The position numbers were made by a program, and so were the translations under genes. Positions 18,508-26,873 of a stretch of 64,000 nucleotides of DNA are shown piece after piece. How positions within the stretch are numbered: the stretch's first letter is position 1; every line of letters starts with the position of its first letter. The notes under the pieces are model-generated. The model worked only from the letters and a program-made list of their open reading frames with translations. It made no database searches and was not told where the DNA came from. Source of the stretch: Oleiagrimonas sp963747595 (GTDB taxonomy: Bacteria; Pseudomonadota; Gammaproteobacteria; Xanthomonadales; Rhodanobacteraceae); the NCBI GenBank assembly GCA_963747595.1, contig CAVVFO010000001.1, forward strand, positions 905,056 through 969,055. Direction: 5' to 3'.

Positions 18508-19455
18508 TCAGCCGAAGGTGAAGGTGAAGATGCGAAATCCCTTGTGCGGAATCTTGATGGTGACGATGTGATCGTTGTAGTTGTCGCTGTCGAACAGCGT
18601 GTACAGCTTGCTGGCCTGCACCGTGACCGGTGCCTGCTTCTTGCCGTCCACCGTGACCGTGAGCGTGACCGGATGTTTGCTGCTGGCCACCATGTGCAGC
18701 TTGCCGGACTTGAAATGCAGGCGGATCTCGCCGTGCGTGCCGGCCATCTCGGCATATTCGCCGCTCATGTTCCACAGTCCCTGCAGGGCAAAGCGGTTGA
18801 GCGGCAGGTTGTCCGGCGCTTGATAGCGATGCGTGAAGCGCGAGGTGTGCTGACTGGAGACCATGTAGGTTTCGCGCGCACTGCCGAAGTACATTTCGGG
18901 CGAGCCGATGCGACTCAGGTTGGCGTCGTCCTGCTCGCCGCCGTTCATCGCGGCCATGCCCAGTTGCTGGCGGATGGCGTTCTCGGTTTCTTCGTAGTTG
19001 CCTTCGCCATAGTGGTGCATGACCACGTGGCCCTGTCTGTCGACCAGATACAGCGCAGGCCAGAAGCGATTGCTCCAGGCGTTCCAAGTGTCCATGTCGT
19101 TGTCCATCGCCACCGGGTACTCGATGCCCAGTTTTTTCACGGCGCGTTCGACATTGGATGTCTTCTTCTCGAAATCGAACTCCGGTGTGTGCACGCCGAC
19201 GATCACCAGCCCCTTGTCGTGATATTTGCCGTACCACGTCTTGAGGTGCGGCAGCTCGCGCAGGCAGTTGATGCACGAGTAGGTCCAGAAATCGACCAGC
19301 ACCACCTTGCCGCGCAGCGCCTGCATGGTCAGCGGTGGAGAATTGATCCAGTGGCTGATGCCCTGGAAATCGGGGGCCCTGGCTGGCACCGCAAAGGCGA
19401 CCTGCACCGCACAAAGGGCGATCACGCCCAGCATGTTTTTGATGCTTCGAATCAT
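18508..19455 (-). CDS. Secreted thioredoxin-like (TlpA/DipZ-type) protein
   Basis: 315 residues from ATG 19455, preceded by GGAG; a signal peptide ends near AFAVPARA. The thioredoxin domain (about 28-170) carries the redox pair C61-IN-C64 in FWTYSCINCLRELP and the family block GLVIVGVHTPEFDFEK. The last 110 residues are beta-rich (GEIRLHFKSGKLHMVASS), like the C-terminal carbohydrate-binding-like domain of DipZ proteins. Likely a periplasmic disulfide reductase or oxidant-handling protein. The membrane CcdA-like half found in DipZ is absent. Confidence 0.85.
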   Translation of the reverse strand: MIRSIKNMLGVIALCAVQVAFAVPARAPDFQGISHWINSPPLTMQALRGKVVLVDFWTYSCINCLRELPHLKTWYGKYHDKGLVIVGVHTPEFDFEKKTSNVERAVKKLGIEYPVAMDNDMDTWNAWSNRFWPALYLVDRQGHVVMHHYGEGNYEETENAIRQQLGMAAMNGGEQDDANLSRIGSPEMYFGSARETYMVSSQHTSRFTHRYQAPDNLPLNRFALQGLWNMSGEYAEMAGTHGEIRLHFKSGKLHMVASSKHPVTLTVTVDGKKQAPVTVQASKLYTLFDSDNYNDHIVTIKIPHKGFRIFTFTFG

Positions 19456-19542
19456 GGGAAGTCTCCGTATGACGAGACGCAGCGCGTGCGTCGCAGGGGC
19501 GATCATCAAGATCGCACCGGAATACCGGAACTTACGCGCAGA

Positions 19543-20481
19543 TCACCGCGATGGATGCGCTCGCCGTACCGGAAGCGGCAGGGCGCACAGGCCGACGTGG
19601 CCGGAAGACACCCGGTAGAACGCATCGTGGCGATGTCGCATGGCCTCCACGATACGATGAAATGTGGCGCTGTCGGTGCGCAGGACTTCCAGGTGCACAC
19701 GTTTGGCACGGGGCACCTGCGAGGCCAGGCGCATGCGGCTGATCGGGACACGCTTGCCCGCGTCGGCATACACGCCCATCGGGGCCGGACCACGCGGCAG
19801 CGACGACAGGTGGCGCATCCCCTCGATGACCCGGCCAACCACCGCCAGGTTGCGGTCGATCCGCCGTGCCTGACCGATCACCGCATACAGCGTGTTGCCG
19901 TTGCCGCTGCGGGGAGCCACGTCGCGCGCCACGCCCACGGTGCCGTAACAGTGCGCAATCCATGCCTGGTGGGTTTCCGGATCACGGCCCACGGGGAAGT
20001 CACCGGAAAAGCCCACCACGGGCGCGTAGACATCGCCATCCGGCAGTGTGGTGAAGGGCAGGGAGGCATCGACCCTGCGGGTGAATTCGGGTGGCAGCGT
20101 GGTGCGCGCCGATCCCATGGATTTTGCCTTGGCCGGATGGTCGCTGTCCGGATCCCCCCACTGCGCCACGAAATTGTCCTGCACGCGATAGACCGATGTG
20201 CCGTCGAAATAGTGTTCGCGCAGCAGTGTCTTGAGGTTCTTGACGTGCGCCGGCGCCCAGTGGGGCGCCAGCTCGATCACCACGCGACCGTTCGGCAGGT
20301 CCATGTAGACGGTGTCCGCTGGATCCAGGGGATGCCACTCGGACGGCCTGGACGCCTTCAGCAGATCGTGCGTGCTCGGCGTGTTTCCGGCATGTGCCGT
20401 CGCCAGTGTCGGCAGGCACAGCGCGATGCTTGCGGCGCACAGCAGCAGGAACCATCGCGAAGAGGCAGTGGGAATCGGCAT
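19543..20481 (-). CDS. Periplasmic cyclophilin-type peptidylprolyl isomerase
   Basis: 312 residues from ATG 20481; the frame runs far upstream, but a signal peptide (SRWFLLLCAASIALCLPTLATAHA) begins just after this start and AAGGA precedes it. Cyclophilin hallmarks: GRVVIELAPHWAPAHVKNLKTLLREHYFDGTSVYRV, then NFVAQWGDP, GTVGVARDVAPRSGNGNTLYAVIG and RIDRNLAVVGRVIEGM. It is larger than the 190-residue enterobacterial PpiA because of an insert around residues 115-160 and a C-terminal extension. Assists folding of exported proteins. Confidence 0.88.
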   Translation of the reverse strand: MPIPTASSRWFLLLCAASIALCLPTLATAHAGNTPSTHDLLKASRPSEWHPLDPADTVYMDLPNGRVVIELAPHWAPAHVKNLKTLLREHYFDGTSVYRVQDNFVAQWGDPDSDHPAKAKSMGSARTTLPPEFTRRVDASLPFTTLPDGDVYAPVVGFSGDFPVGRDPETHQAWIAHCYGTVGVARDVAPRSGNGNTLYAVIGQARRIDRNLAVVGRVIEGMRHLSSLPRGPAPMGVYADAGKRVPISRMRLASQVPRAKRVHLEVLRTDSATFHRIVEAMRHRHDAFYRVSSGHVGLCALPLPVRRAHPSR

Positions 20482-20825
20482 GGCGCATCCTTGGGTGTGC
20501 CGGTCGGCACAAGGCCCTACGTTAGCAAGTGCGGGGAGATGGCGCCTTGGAAAATCTCCGCAAGTGCGGGCAGGTGGTCCGGGGTACAAACGGTTTGCAT
20601 CTGAAATCAGGCCGTCGAAGCAGCTCCCGGAGGTGCGCATCGTGGCGGCCGGATGCGGCCTTGACACACCCGGGCATCCACATGGGACCACGTGAAACAT
20701 AACATTTGCGCGCGTATAGTGGATGCAAGCCGTTTCTGTTTTGCGGTCGTCTTCCGACATCGGGATTTTCAAACACCTCCTTGTGCCGGCTGCTGGTTCA
20801 ACCAGCGCCACCTCAGGAGTGCCCC
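20482..20825. other. Divergent intergenic region, no gene
   Basis: 344 bp between the cyclophilin gene (minus) and the disrupted Crp/Fnr gene (plus). A TATAGT hexamer at 20715-20720 could be a -10 element for the regulator; the bases at the -35 distance (GTGAAA/TGAAAC, 20692-20698) are weak. A TTGACA at 20661-20666 has no matching -10. Nothing else is supported. Confidence 0.4.
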
Positions 20826-21051
20826 ATGTCGCTGAAAGATGCTTCCGTTGCCAATCGTCTGCTTGCCGGACTCCCCGAAGAAGATCGCTCGCGGCTGCTT
20901 GCCCGATGCAAGTGGGTGCAATTGCCGCTGGGCCAGTCGATGTGCGAGCCCGGCCAGCCCCTGCGCCATGCGTGTTTTCCCCTCGACTGTTTCTTCTCGC
21001 TGATCACCCAGGTCGACGATCAGGCGGACCTGGAGGTGGGGCTGATTGGTT
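20826..21051 (+). pseudogene. Crp/Fnr-family regulator, 5' fragment (interrupted by IS256)
   Basis: Encodes the first 75 residues of a cyclic-nucleotide-binding-domain regulator (MSLKDASVANRLLAGLP, then LPLGQSMCEPGQPLRHACFPLDCFFSLI and DLEVGLIG), then enters the insertion sequence and stops at 21056. The rest resumes at 22381. Joining base 21050 to 22380, with one target copy removed, restores a continuous frame reading GLIGSEGMIGVPVILG, the standard segment of this family. Neither half has other damage, so the insertion appears recent. Confidence 0.85.
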
Positions 21052-22372
21052 GGTAGTGCACCATCCGGTCTGTACTTTGGTCTGAGCTCCTGAGGAGTGG
21101 CAGGTCATCCGCTACCCTTCGTTGATTCTTTGACGAGAAGACAAAGGAACAACGAATGACCTGCCATGAACAGGATACCGAGAGCGTGTCTGCAGTGGAA
21201 CTGATTGCCGAACGCGGATTGGACGGTCTGCCGGATGCGGTGGCTGCCTTGATCAACGAGGCCATGCGCGTGGAGCGGGATCGACACGTGGGTGCAGGCC
21301 GCTACGAACGCAGTGACGATCGCCGCGGCTACGCCAACGGCTACAAGACACGGACCATGAAGACCCGTATGGGGGCGCTTTCATTGCGTGTGCCCCAAGT
21401 GCGTGAGGGCGGCTTCTATCCGCAATCGCTGGACAAGGGGCTGCGTTCGGAGCGCGCACTGAAGCTGGCACTGGCGCAGATGTACGTGGAAGGCGTGTCC
21501 ACGCGCAAAGTGGCACGGATCACGGAGCAGCTGTGTGGTTTCGACGTCAGCTCGACGGAAGTCTCACGCTGCACTGCCCTGCTGGACGAGGAGCTGCACG
21601 CGTGGCGTGAGCGGGACCTGGGCGTCTACCCTTACGTGTATCTGGATGCCCGCTACGAGAAAGTCCGCCACGCCGGACAGGTGATCGACGCGGCTGTCCT
21701 GGTGGCGTTGGGCGTGGCGCCTGACGGCAAGCGAGACGTGCTGGGTGTTTCAGTGGAGTTGTCCGAAGCGGAAGTGCATTGGCGGCACGTTCTGGAGCAG
21801 CTGGGCAAACGCGGCCTGCACGGTGTGAAGCTGTTCGTCTCGGACAGCCATGCCGGCCTCAAGGCAGCTCGCGCCGCGGTGTTCCCGTCCGTCCCTTGGC
21901 AGCGCTGCCAGTTTCACTTGCAGCAGAACGCGGGCCAATACGTGCCGCGCCAGAGCATGCGCAAGGCCGTGGCACAGGACTTGCGGGCGGTTTTCAACGC
22001 GCCGGATGCCGAGGACGCCAAACGGCTGCTGGAGCGCTTCCTGACAGCATGGGAAGCCAAAGCGCCGAAGCTGACCGCGTGGGCCGCCACCGCTGTACCG
22101 GAGGGCTTTGCCGTGTTCGCTTTGCCAGTGACACATCGGCGTCGCCTGCGCACCAGTAACGCGCTGGAGCGGCTCAACAAGGAGCTCAAACGACGCACGC
22201 GGGTCGCCACGCTGTTCCCCAGCGCAGCCTCTTGTGAACGCCTGGCCAGCGCTGTGGCCATGGAGATATCCGAGGAGTGGGTGAGCGGCCGCGCCTACCT
22301 CAACATGGATGTGGACGACTGATCCAACGCCAACGAAGGGTGACGAATTTACAGACGGAATGTTGCTTTATC
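21052..22372 (+). mobile_element. IS256-family insertion sequence
   Basis: 1321 bp, flanked by the 8-bp direct repeat GATTGGTT at 21044-21051 and 22373-22380, the duplication size expected for IS256. The ends form imperfect inverted repeats: the first 31 bases at the left match the reverse complement of the right end at 22 positions, including a shared GTCTGTA core. One full-length transposase is inside. It sits in frame-breaking position within a Crp/Fnr regulator gene. Confidence 0.92.
21156..22322 (+). CDS. IS256-family (Mutator-type) transposase
   Basis: 388 residues. Mutator transposase features: N-terminal RYERSDDRRGYANGYKTRTMKTRMG, helical YVEGVSTRKVARITEQLCG, and a DDE set placed in YLDARYEKVR, FVSDSHAGLKAA and NALERLNKELKRRTR, with the WQRCQFHLQQN segment between the last two. 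The ORF is intact, so the element may be active. Confidence 0.95.
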   Translation: MTCHEQDTESVSAVELIAERGLDGLPDAVAALINEAMRVERDRHVGAGRYERSDDRRGYANGYKTRTMKTRMGALSLRVPQVREGGFYPQSLDKGLRSERALKLALAQMYVEGVSTRKVARITEQLCGFDVSSTEVSRCTALLDEELHAWRERDLGVYPYVYLDARYEKVRHAGQVIDAAVLVALGVAPDGKRDVLGVSVELSEAEVHWRHVLEQLGKRGLHGVKLFVSDSHAGLKAARAAVFPSVPWQRCQFHLQQNAGQYVPRQSMRKAVAQDLRAVFNAPDAEDAKRLLERFLTAWEAKAPKLTAWAATAVPEGFAVFALPVTHRRRLRTSNALERLNKELKRRTRVATLFPSAASCERLASAVAMEISEEWVSGRAYLNMDVDD

Positions 22373-22380
22373 GATTGGTT

Positions 22381-22865
22381 CGGAGGGCATGATCGGCGTG
22401 CCAGTGATACTTGGCGTCCACGAGGCGCCGCAGCGCGTGCTGGTGCAGGGTGCCGGCCCGGCGCTGTCGATCACGCCTGCGGCGTTGCTGGCAGAAGTGG
22501 AGCGCAGCCCTGCCCTGCGACGCAGGCTCAATGCCTATATCTACGTCATGATGGTGCAGCTCGCGCAATCGGCCGTGTGCATTCATGCGCACGTGATCGA
22601 AGCACGCCTGGGGCGCTGGCTGCTGATGTGCAGCGATCGCGCGCACTCGGCGGACTTCCGCGTGACCCACGAGTTTCTGTCTTACATGCTGGGTGTGCGC
22701 CGCCCCAGTGTCAGCGAAGCCGCGAAGGCGCTGCAGGCGCGGGGATTGATTACCTATTCGCGCGGACATATCCATGTTCTGGACCGCCCGGCGCTGGAGG
22801 CCGCGGCGTGCATCTGCTATCGCATGGAGCGCGACACGTATCAGCGGGTGATGGGAGCCGCGTAA
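22381..22865 (+). pseudogene. Crp/Fnr-family regulator, 3' fragment
   Basis: Continuation of the interrupted gene: end of the sensory domain, the long dimer helix (LLAEVERSPALRRRLNAYIYVMMVQL) and a winged helix-turn-helix (HEFLSYMLGVRRPSVSEAAKALQARGLITYSRG). The recognition helix RRPSVSEA lacks the ExxSR pattern of FNR, so the lost regulator was not a classical FNR. An internal ATG at 22389 could express a truncated DNA-binding fragment. Confidence 0.85.
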
Positions 22866-23223
22866 AAAAAACGTGGCTGTGTCCGCCAGCGTACCGACAC
22901 CGCCGTTGGATGAGCATAAAGTAAATGCCCAGCCACGGAGATGCGCCGGCACGAGGCAGGCAAGCGGCGATGTGGGCCGGGTGGTACAGCAGTGCCCACC
23001 TGTGGCCGACGGCCGCAGGTGCACCATCGCTTCAGGCGGGGTGCGGTCTTGTGCGCCCGCCGGAGTGTGATCCGTGGCATTGCCTTCGTTTTCATCAGCT
23101 CATCTTGACGACATGCGCACTCATATACAGCAACGAGTCATACCCGACCGCCGGCACTCCGGAAGTGCTCTCGCTGGTGGCCAGGAACCAGGCGCCAGGG
23201 TCAGCCGCACGCGGTCACAGTCA
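22866..23223. other. 358-bp intergenic region, nothing identified
   Basis: Between the broken regulator and the BrnT-BrnA gene. ORFs crossing it have arbitrary compositions and no ribosome sites; no terminator or repeat was seen apart from a short A8 run just after the regulator stop. Confidence 0.5.
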
Positions 23224-23787
23224 ATGACCCTGCGCGTTGAATGGGACCAGGCGCGCGCTATTGTCAACCTGAAAAAGCACGGCGTGCCGTTTGGGGAAGC
23301 GCTGGGCATGTTTCTGGACCCCGACCGGATCGATCGCTACATGGACCGCGACGCCTGCTTTCTTACGGTCGGCCAGACGCATGCGCGGCCGCTGACCATC
23401 CTCTATGCCATCCACGGCCGCATCATTCGCATCATTTCTGCCCGGAAGGCGTCGCGTCACGAGCTCCGCAGCTATTGGGAAAATCGTCAGGATCACGCTC
23501 AGGTGGGCCAACCCGCCGAACCGGCCCACGCGCCGAGGATGAGCGAGGCCACCAAAACCCGACTGGACAGGTTGTCCTTTGAAGACATCGACTTCAGCGA
23601 CATTCCGGACAGCCCGGAGCATGCCGGCTGGATGTGCCCAGGGCCCCTGGTTCCACAAGCCAAGACGCAGGTGACGTTGGATATCGATCACGATGTGCTG
23701 GAGTACTTCCGCCACGCCGGCAAGGACTATCAGACCCAGATCAACTGTGTGCTGCGCGCCTACATGCATGCGCAGAAGGACACATGA
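23224..23787 (+). CDS. BrnT toxin fused in frame to BrnA antitoxin
   Basis: 187 residues from ATG 23224. Residues 1-87 are a complete BrnT RNase-toxin domain (VEWDQARAIVNLKKHGVPFGEA, then IIRIISARKASRHELRSYWE). Residues 88-105 are a Pro/Ala/Gln linker. Residues 106-187 match BrnA: an acidic N-terminus followed by VTLDIDHDVLEYFRHAGKDYQTQINCVLRAYM, a ribbon-helix-helix-like DNA-binding end. In known systems brnT and brnA are separate adjacent genes; here no stop intervenes. The internal ATG at 23539 (M106), directly preceded by GAGG, might still yield free antitoxin. Toxin activity of the fusion is unknown. Confidence 0.85.
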   Translation: MTLRVEWDQARAIVNLKKHGVPFGEALGMFLDPDRIDRYMDRDACFLTVGQTHARPLTILYAIHGRIIRIISARKASRHELRSYWENRQDHAQVGQPAEPAHAPRMSEATKTRLDRLSFEDIDFSDIPDSPEHAGWMCPGPLVPQAKTQVTLDIDHDVLEYFRHAGKDYQTQINCVLRAYMHAQKDT

Positions 23788-23980
23788 CCGCGAATGCCGC
23801 TTGCGGCGATGAACGTGATCATCGGCGATTGGCGATGACCGGGCCGCGTCACTGGTCGTGGCATCCTCGTCCAGCAAGGCTGTGATCGCATCCCGCTATG
23901 GTGCCCGCGGGACCAGTGGGTGACTGGCCATGTTCACACTCCTGGCTGCCCTTGCCAGCTCGCGCCCGCCACGTGATCGA

Positions 23981-25105
23981 TCAGTGGGCGGCAAACACGT
24001 CTTTGCCGAATGCGTGCACGTTCCTGCCAGCGGCATAGCCCAGGTGCTTGAGCCCGAAATTGTCCTCGATGCTGCGCAGCAGGCTGTAATGGTTGTAGGG
24101 CTTGTGCGACACGGTGCCGGGCTTGATGAATGGTGACAGCAGCACGGCGCCGATCCGGCCGCCGCCGGGACCATACTTGCCCGGCGGCGGGCCACCCGGG
24201 AGGCCCTGTTCGCCGCAGCAGGCCGTGCCGTCCGCACCCTCGTCGAACGTGATGACGATCAGGCCGTTTTTGCGGAATGCGGGCGAACGGGTGATGCGCG
24301 GGATCCACGTCTTCAGGAAGCGGTTGGCCGAAACGAGGCCGCCGGGTTGACCGTTGGCACAAGGGGCATCGTGACCGTCGTGGCACAGACCGGGCGTGAT
24401 GTATGCCAGGTTGGGCGTGCTGCCGATGTGCTGCAGATCGTGCCGGAGCGTCTCCAGGGGGACCACGTGATCTTCGCAGTAGGCATGACGATCGATGATC
24501 GAATGGAAGTACACGAACGGGTCGTGCTTGTCGGCATACTCGTCGGTGGGGCTGGCCAGATTGGTGATGTCCTTGGCGCCGATGGGGACATGCCCGCAAG
24601 CGGCCGCCTCGCGCTTGGGGTCGTTGCCCATGTCTTCCATGTAGCCTTTCCAGCTCAGTCCGGCCGCGACGAGCTGGCCGGCCACTGTCTTGACGTCTGC
24701 CGGATAGACGCAGCCAGCGCCGACGGCCTGGCCTTGTGCATCCAGACCCGGTCGCGTGCGGGTGAATTCCGTCATCACCGGGCAATCGTCCTGGGTCTGG
24801 GGGTTGGGGGCCTGACCGCTGATCATGGCGATGTAGTTGTCCAGGCTGTTGTGGCCGATGGCGTAGTAACGCGGCAGCAACGCGCCCCGTTTCGGCAACG
24901 CCTGTGCCAGATACGGCGCTGGCGAATGTTCACCGAAGGTGATGCTGTACGGCTCGTTTTCCAGCACGATGATGAACACGTGGCCCACGTGCGGCATGCC
25001 ATGGTTGCCGTGTTGCGTGGGCGCGGCGGTGGCGGCCGCCCGGCCGGCGGGCAGCAGAATGGCCGCCAGCATGATCAGAGGCAGGAATCCGGACAGGCGG
25101 TGCAT
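23981..25105 (-). CDS. Secreted phosphoesterase (PF04185-type, acid phosphatase/phospholipase C-like)
   Basis: 374 residues with a signal peptide (LSGFLPLIMLAAILLPAGRAAA). The alkaline-phosphatase-superfamily pattern of the phosphoesterase family is clear: FIIVLENEPYSITFG near the metal site, YYAIGHNSLDNYIAMISG, YMEDMG, then IVITFDEGADG and YNHYSLLRSIEDNFGLKHLGYA. It probably hydrolyses phosphate esters or phospholipids in the periplasm or outside. It is monocistronic and divergent from the next gene. Confidence 0.88.
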   Translation of the reverse strand: MHRLSGFLPLIMLAAILLPAGRAAATAAPTQHGNHGMPHVGHVFIIVLENEPYSITFGEHSPAPYLAQALPKRGALLPRYYAIGHNSLDNYIAMISGQAPNPQTQDDCPVMTEFTRTRPGLDAQGQAVGAGCVYPADVKTVAGQLVAAGLSWKGYMEDMGNDPKREAAACGHVPIGAKDITNLASPTDEYADKHDPFVYFHSIIDRHAYCEDHVVPLETLRHDLQHIGSTPNLAYITPGLCHDGHDAPCANGQPGGLVSANRFLKTWIPRITRSPAFRKNGLIVITFDEGADGTACCGEQGLPGGPPPGKYGPGGGRIGAVLLSPFIKPGTVSHKPYNHYSLLRSIEDNFGLKHLGYAAGRNVHAFGKDVFAAH

Positions 25106-25249
25106 GGACGTTCCTCGGTGGGGAATAGGCGCTCATGCTACAACGCCGCCCGCGGTCGGCATGTGACACCGGAGTGCGCCCCACCCACGACCTGCCCCAT
25201 GCACGGTGTTGCTGCTAGGCTGGCGGCACCGTTTTCCCGGTGCGAGTGC

Positions 25250-25852
25250 ATGGTCGCAAAAAGCTACGACAGGCAGTATTTCGACCATTGGTATCGACGT
25301 TCCGAGCATGCGCCGCGCTCGCCGGCGACACTGGAGCGCAAGGTGGCGCTGGCGGTGGCCATGGCGGAGTACTACCTGGGCCACCCGGTGCGCAACGTTC
25401 TGGACGTGGGCTGTGGCGAGGCCCGCTGGCGCGCTCCGCTGCGAAAGCTGCGGCCGCGCGTGCACTACAGCGGACTGGATTCCAGCGCGTATGCAGTGAG
25501 CCGTTACGGACGCAGCCGCAACATCGGCCTGGCGACCTTCGCCCAGCTGGAGCACCTGCGCCTCGATGCGCGTTTCGACCTCGTCATCCTCAGCGACGTG
25601 CTGCACTATCTGCCGCCGCGGGAGATACGCGCCGGATTGCCCGGGCTGGTGGAGATGCTCGAGGGACTGGCATTCATCGAGGTATTCACGCGCGGCGACG
25701 CGGTGCAGGGCGACAGGGATGGCTACCGTGCGCGCGCGAAGTCCTGGTACCTGAACGTGTTCCGCGAGGCGGGCCTGGTGCCCTGCGGCTCCAACGGCTA
25801 TCTGGCGCCGCATCTGCATGATGCGGCAGCCATGCTGGAACGGGTCGATTGA
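25250..25852 (+). CDS. Class I SAM-dependent methyltransferase
   Basis: 200 residues from ATG 25250; upstream in-frame extension lacks coding character. Motif I is VLDVGCGEARWRAPL, an acidic loop GLDSSAYAVSRYG follows, and FDLVILSDVLHYL is the post-motif strand. The fold is certain; the acceptor substrate cannot be deduced. No operon partner: neighbours on both sides are on the other strand. Confidence 0.82.
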   Translation: MVAKSYDRQYFDHWYRRSEHAPRSPATLERKVALAVAMAEYYLGHPVRNVLDVGCGEARWRAPLRKLRPRVHYSGLDSSAYAVSRYGRSRNIGLATFAQLEHLRLDARFDLVILSDVLHYLPPREIRAGLPGLVEMLEGLAFIEVFTRGDAVQGDRDGYRARAKSWYLNVFREAGLVPCGSNGYLAPHLHDAAAMLERVD

Positions 25853-25883
25853 CGCGAATCCGGGACGATGCAGACCGGGCGAC

Positions 25884-26333
25884 TTACAGCGACGCCTGTT
25901 TCGGATAGGTGATGCGTTCGATGCCTGCTTGCAGATAGCGGCGCGCGAAGATGGGATCCAGCCGCTTGATCTCTCTGCGCAGCTTGTCCAGTGATGCCTC
26001 ATCCGGCGTATGCACGAAGACGAAGGCACCGCCGTGCTGGGCATGGCGCAGGTCATCGTCCAGAAAGCCGGCCTCGGTGCCGAGCCATTCGGCGATGGAT
26101 TCCTGCATGTCATCGAACCAGTTGGCGTCGTCCTGCGATTCGACCTCTTTGACGACGAATTCGCCCGATGCCGCGGCCACATCGTCGCCGGCGAACCCGG
26201 CATCCTGCACCAGTGTCTTTTCCACTTCCTGCGCGCGCGCGTAGTTGTCGAAGGCCATGACCGTGTAGTGGATCGGGTAGAACAGGCCGAATGACGAATC
26301 GCTGTGCTTGAAGAAATCCCACCGGTGTTTCAT
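25884..26333 (-). CDS. Hypothetical protein, general-stress YflT-like N-terminus
   Basis: 149 residues, acidic, soluble. Residues about 20-60 (HYTVMAFDNYARAQEVEKTLVQDAGFAGDDVAAASGE) resemble the YflT/general-stress-17M domain that opens many membrane-stress proteins, but the usual Gly-rich hydrophobic part is missing. The rest (AFVFVHTPDEASLDKLRREIKRLDP) is alpha/beta. Function unknown. Confidence 0.65.
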   Translation of the reverse strand: MKHRWDFFKHSDSSFGLFYPIHYTVMAFDNYARAQEVEKTLVQDAGFAGDDVAAASGEFVVKEVESQDDANWFDDMQESIAEWLGTEAGFLDDDLRHAQHGGAFVFVHTPDEASLDKLRREIKRLDPIFARRYLQAGIERITYPKQASL

Positions 26334-26437
26334 GCCTTGTCCTCGGGTCGCGGAGCCATCTGAATCAGTCTAGCGACTACGGCTGAATCTTGCGTGCATG
26401 GTGCCTCGGGCCCTTCAACGCGACCCGCTGGCGGGGG

Positions 26438-26833
26438 TCAGCCGACCAGCAGCAGCACGCGCACCGTGCCGATGCCCGCCAGCACGGTCACCGCGGCCCA
26501 GGCCAACAGCGAGATGGTGAAGGCCGGGCCGCGTGCACCGGCGCGCTGCGCGTACGCCAGTGCGTACCAGATGCGTGCCGTCACCCACACCAGTCCAAAG
26601 ATACCCGCCAGGGTGGGGTTGTCGTAGCGTGCTGCCAGCCACAACACCGGCAGGAACATCACCGTGCTTTCCAGCGTGTTCATCTGCACGCGATAGACAC
26701 GCTCGAAATCCGGGTGTCCGCTGACGGCCGGTGCCTCGATGCCATGGCGACCGCGGGCACGCGCCACCGCCACCAGGGTGCCGAACTGCAGCAGGACGGT
26801 CAGCAGGGTGACCAGTGCCGGCAGGTGGGTCAT
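26438..26833 (-). CDS. MAPEG-family membrane protein
   Basis: 131 residues with four predicted membrane helices. The MAPEG motif is recognisable in ERVYRVQMNTLESTVMFLPVLWLAA, which carries the conserved Arg, Asn and Glu positions that contact glutathione in eukaryotic relatives. Bacterial members are small trimeric membrane proteins of mostly undefined role. It is about 40 bp downstream of the amino-acid permease gene in the same direction and may be cotranscribed. Confidence 0.82.
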   Translation of the reverse strand: MTHLPALVTLLTVLLQFGTLVAVARARGRHGIEAPAVSGHPDFERVYRVQMNTLESTVMFLPVLWLAARYDNPTLAGIFGLVWVTARIWYALAYAQRAGARGPAFTISLLAWAAVTVLAGIGTVRVLLLVG

Positions 26834-26873
26834 GAGCGTGTTCCCGCGGGGCGGATGCCACCTTTACCCGGCA

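Noticed and set aside
20661..20666. TTGACA as a -35 for the Crp/Fnr gene
   Set aside because: No acceptable -10 hexamer lies 16-18 bp downstream.
22381..22865. Disrupted regulator as the FNR acting on the box at 54299
   Set aside because: Its recognition helix lacks the ExxSR pattern needed for TTGAT recognition.
24347..25249. Upstream extension of the methyltransferase frame (300 codons)
   Set aside because: Antisense to the phosphoesterase gene; the methyltransferase fold begins only after ATG 25250.
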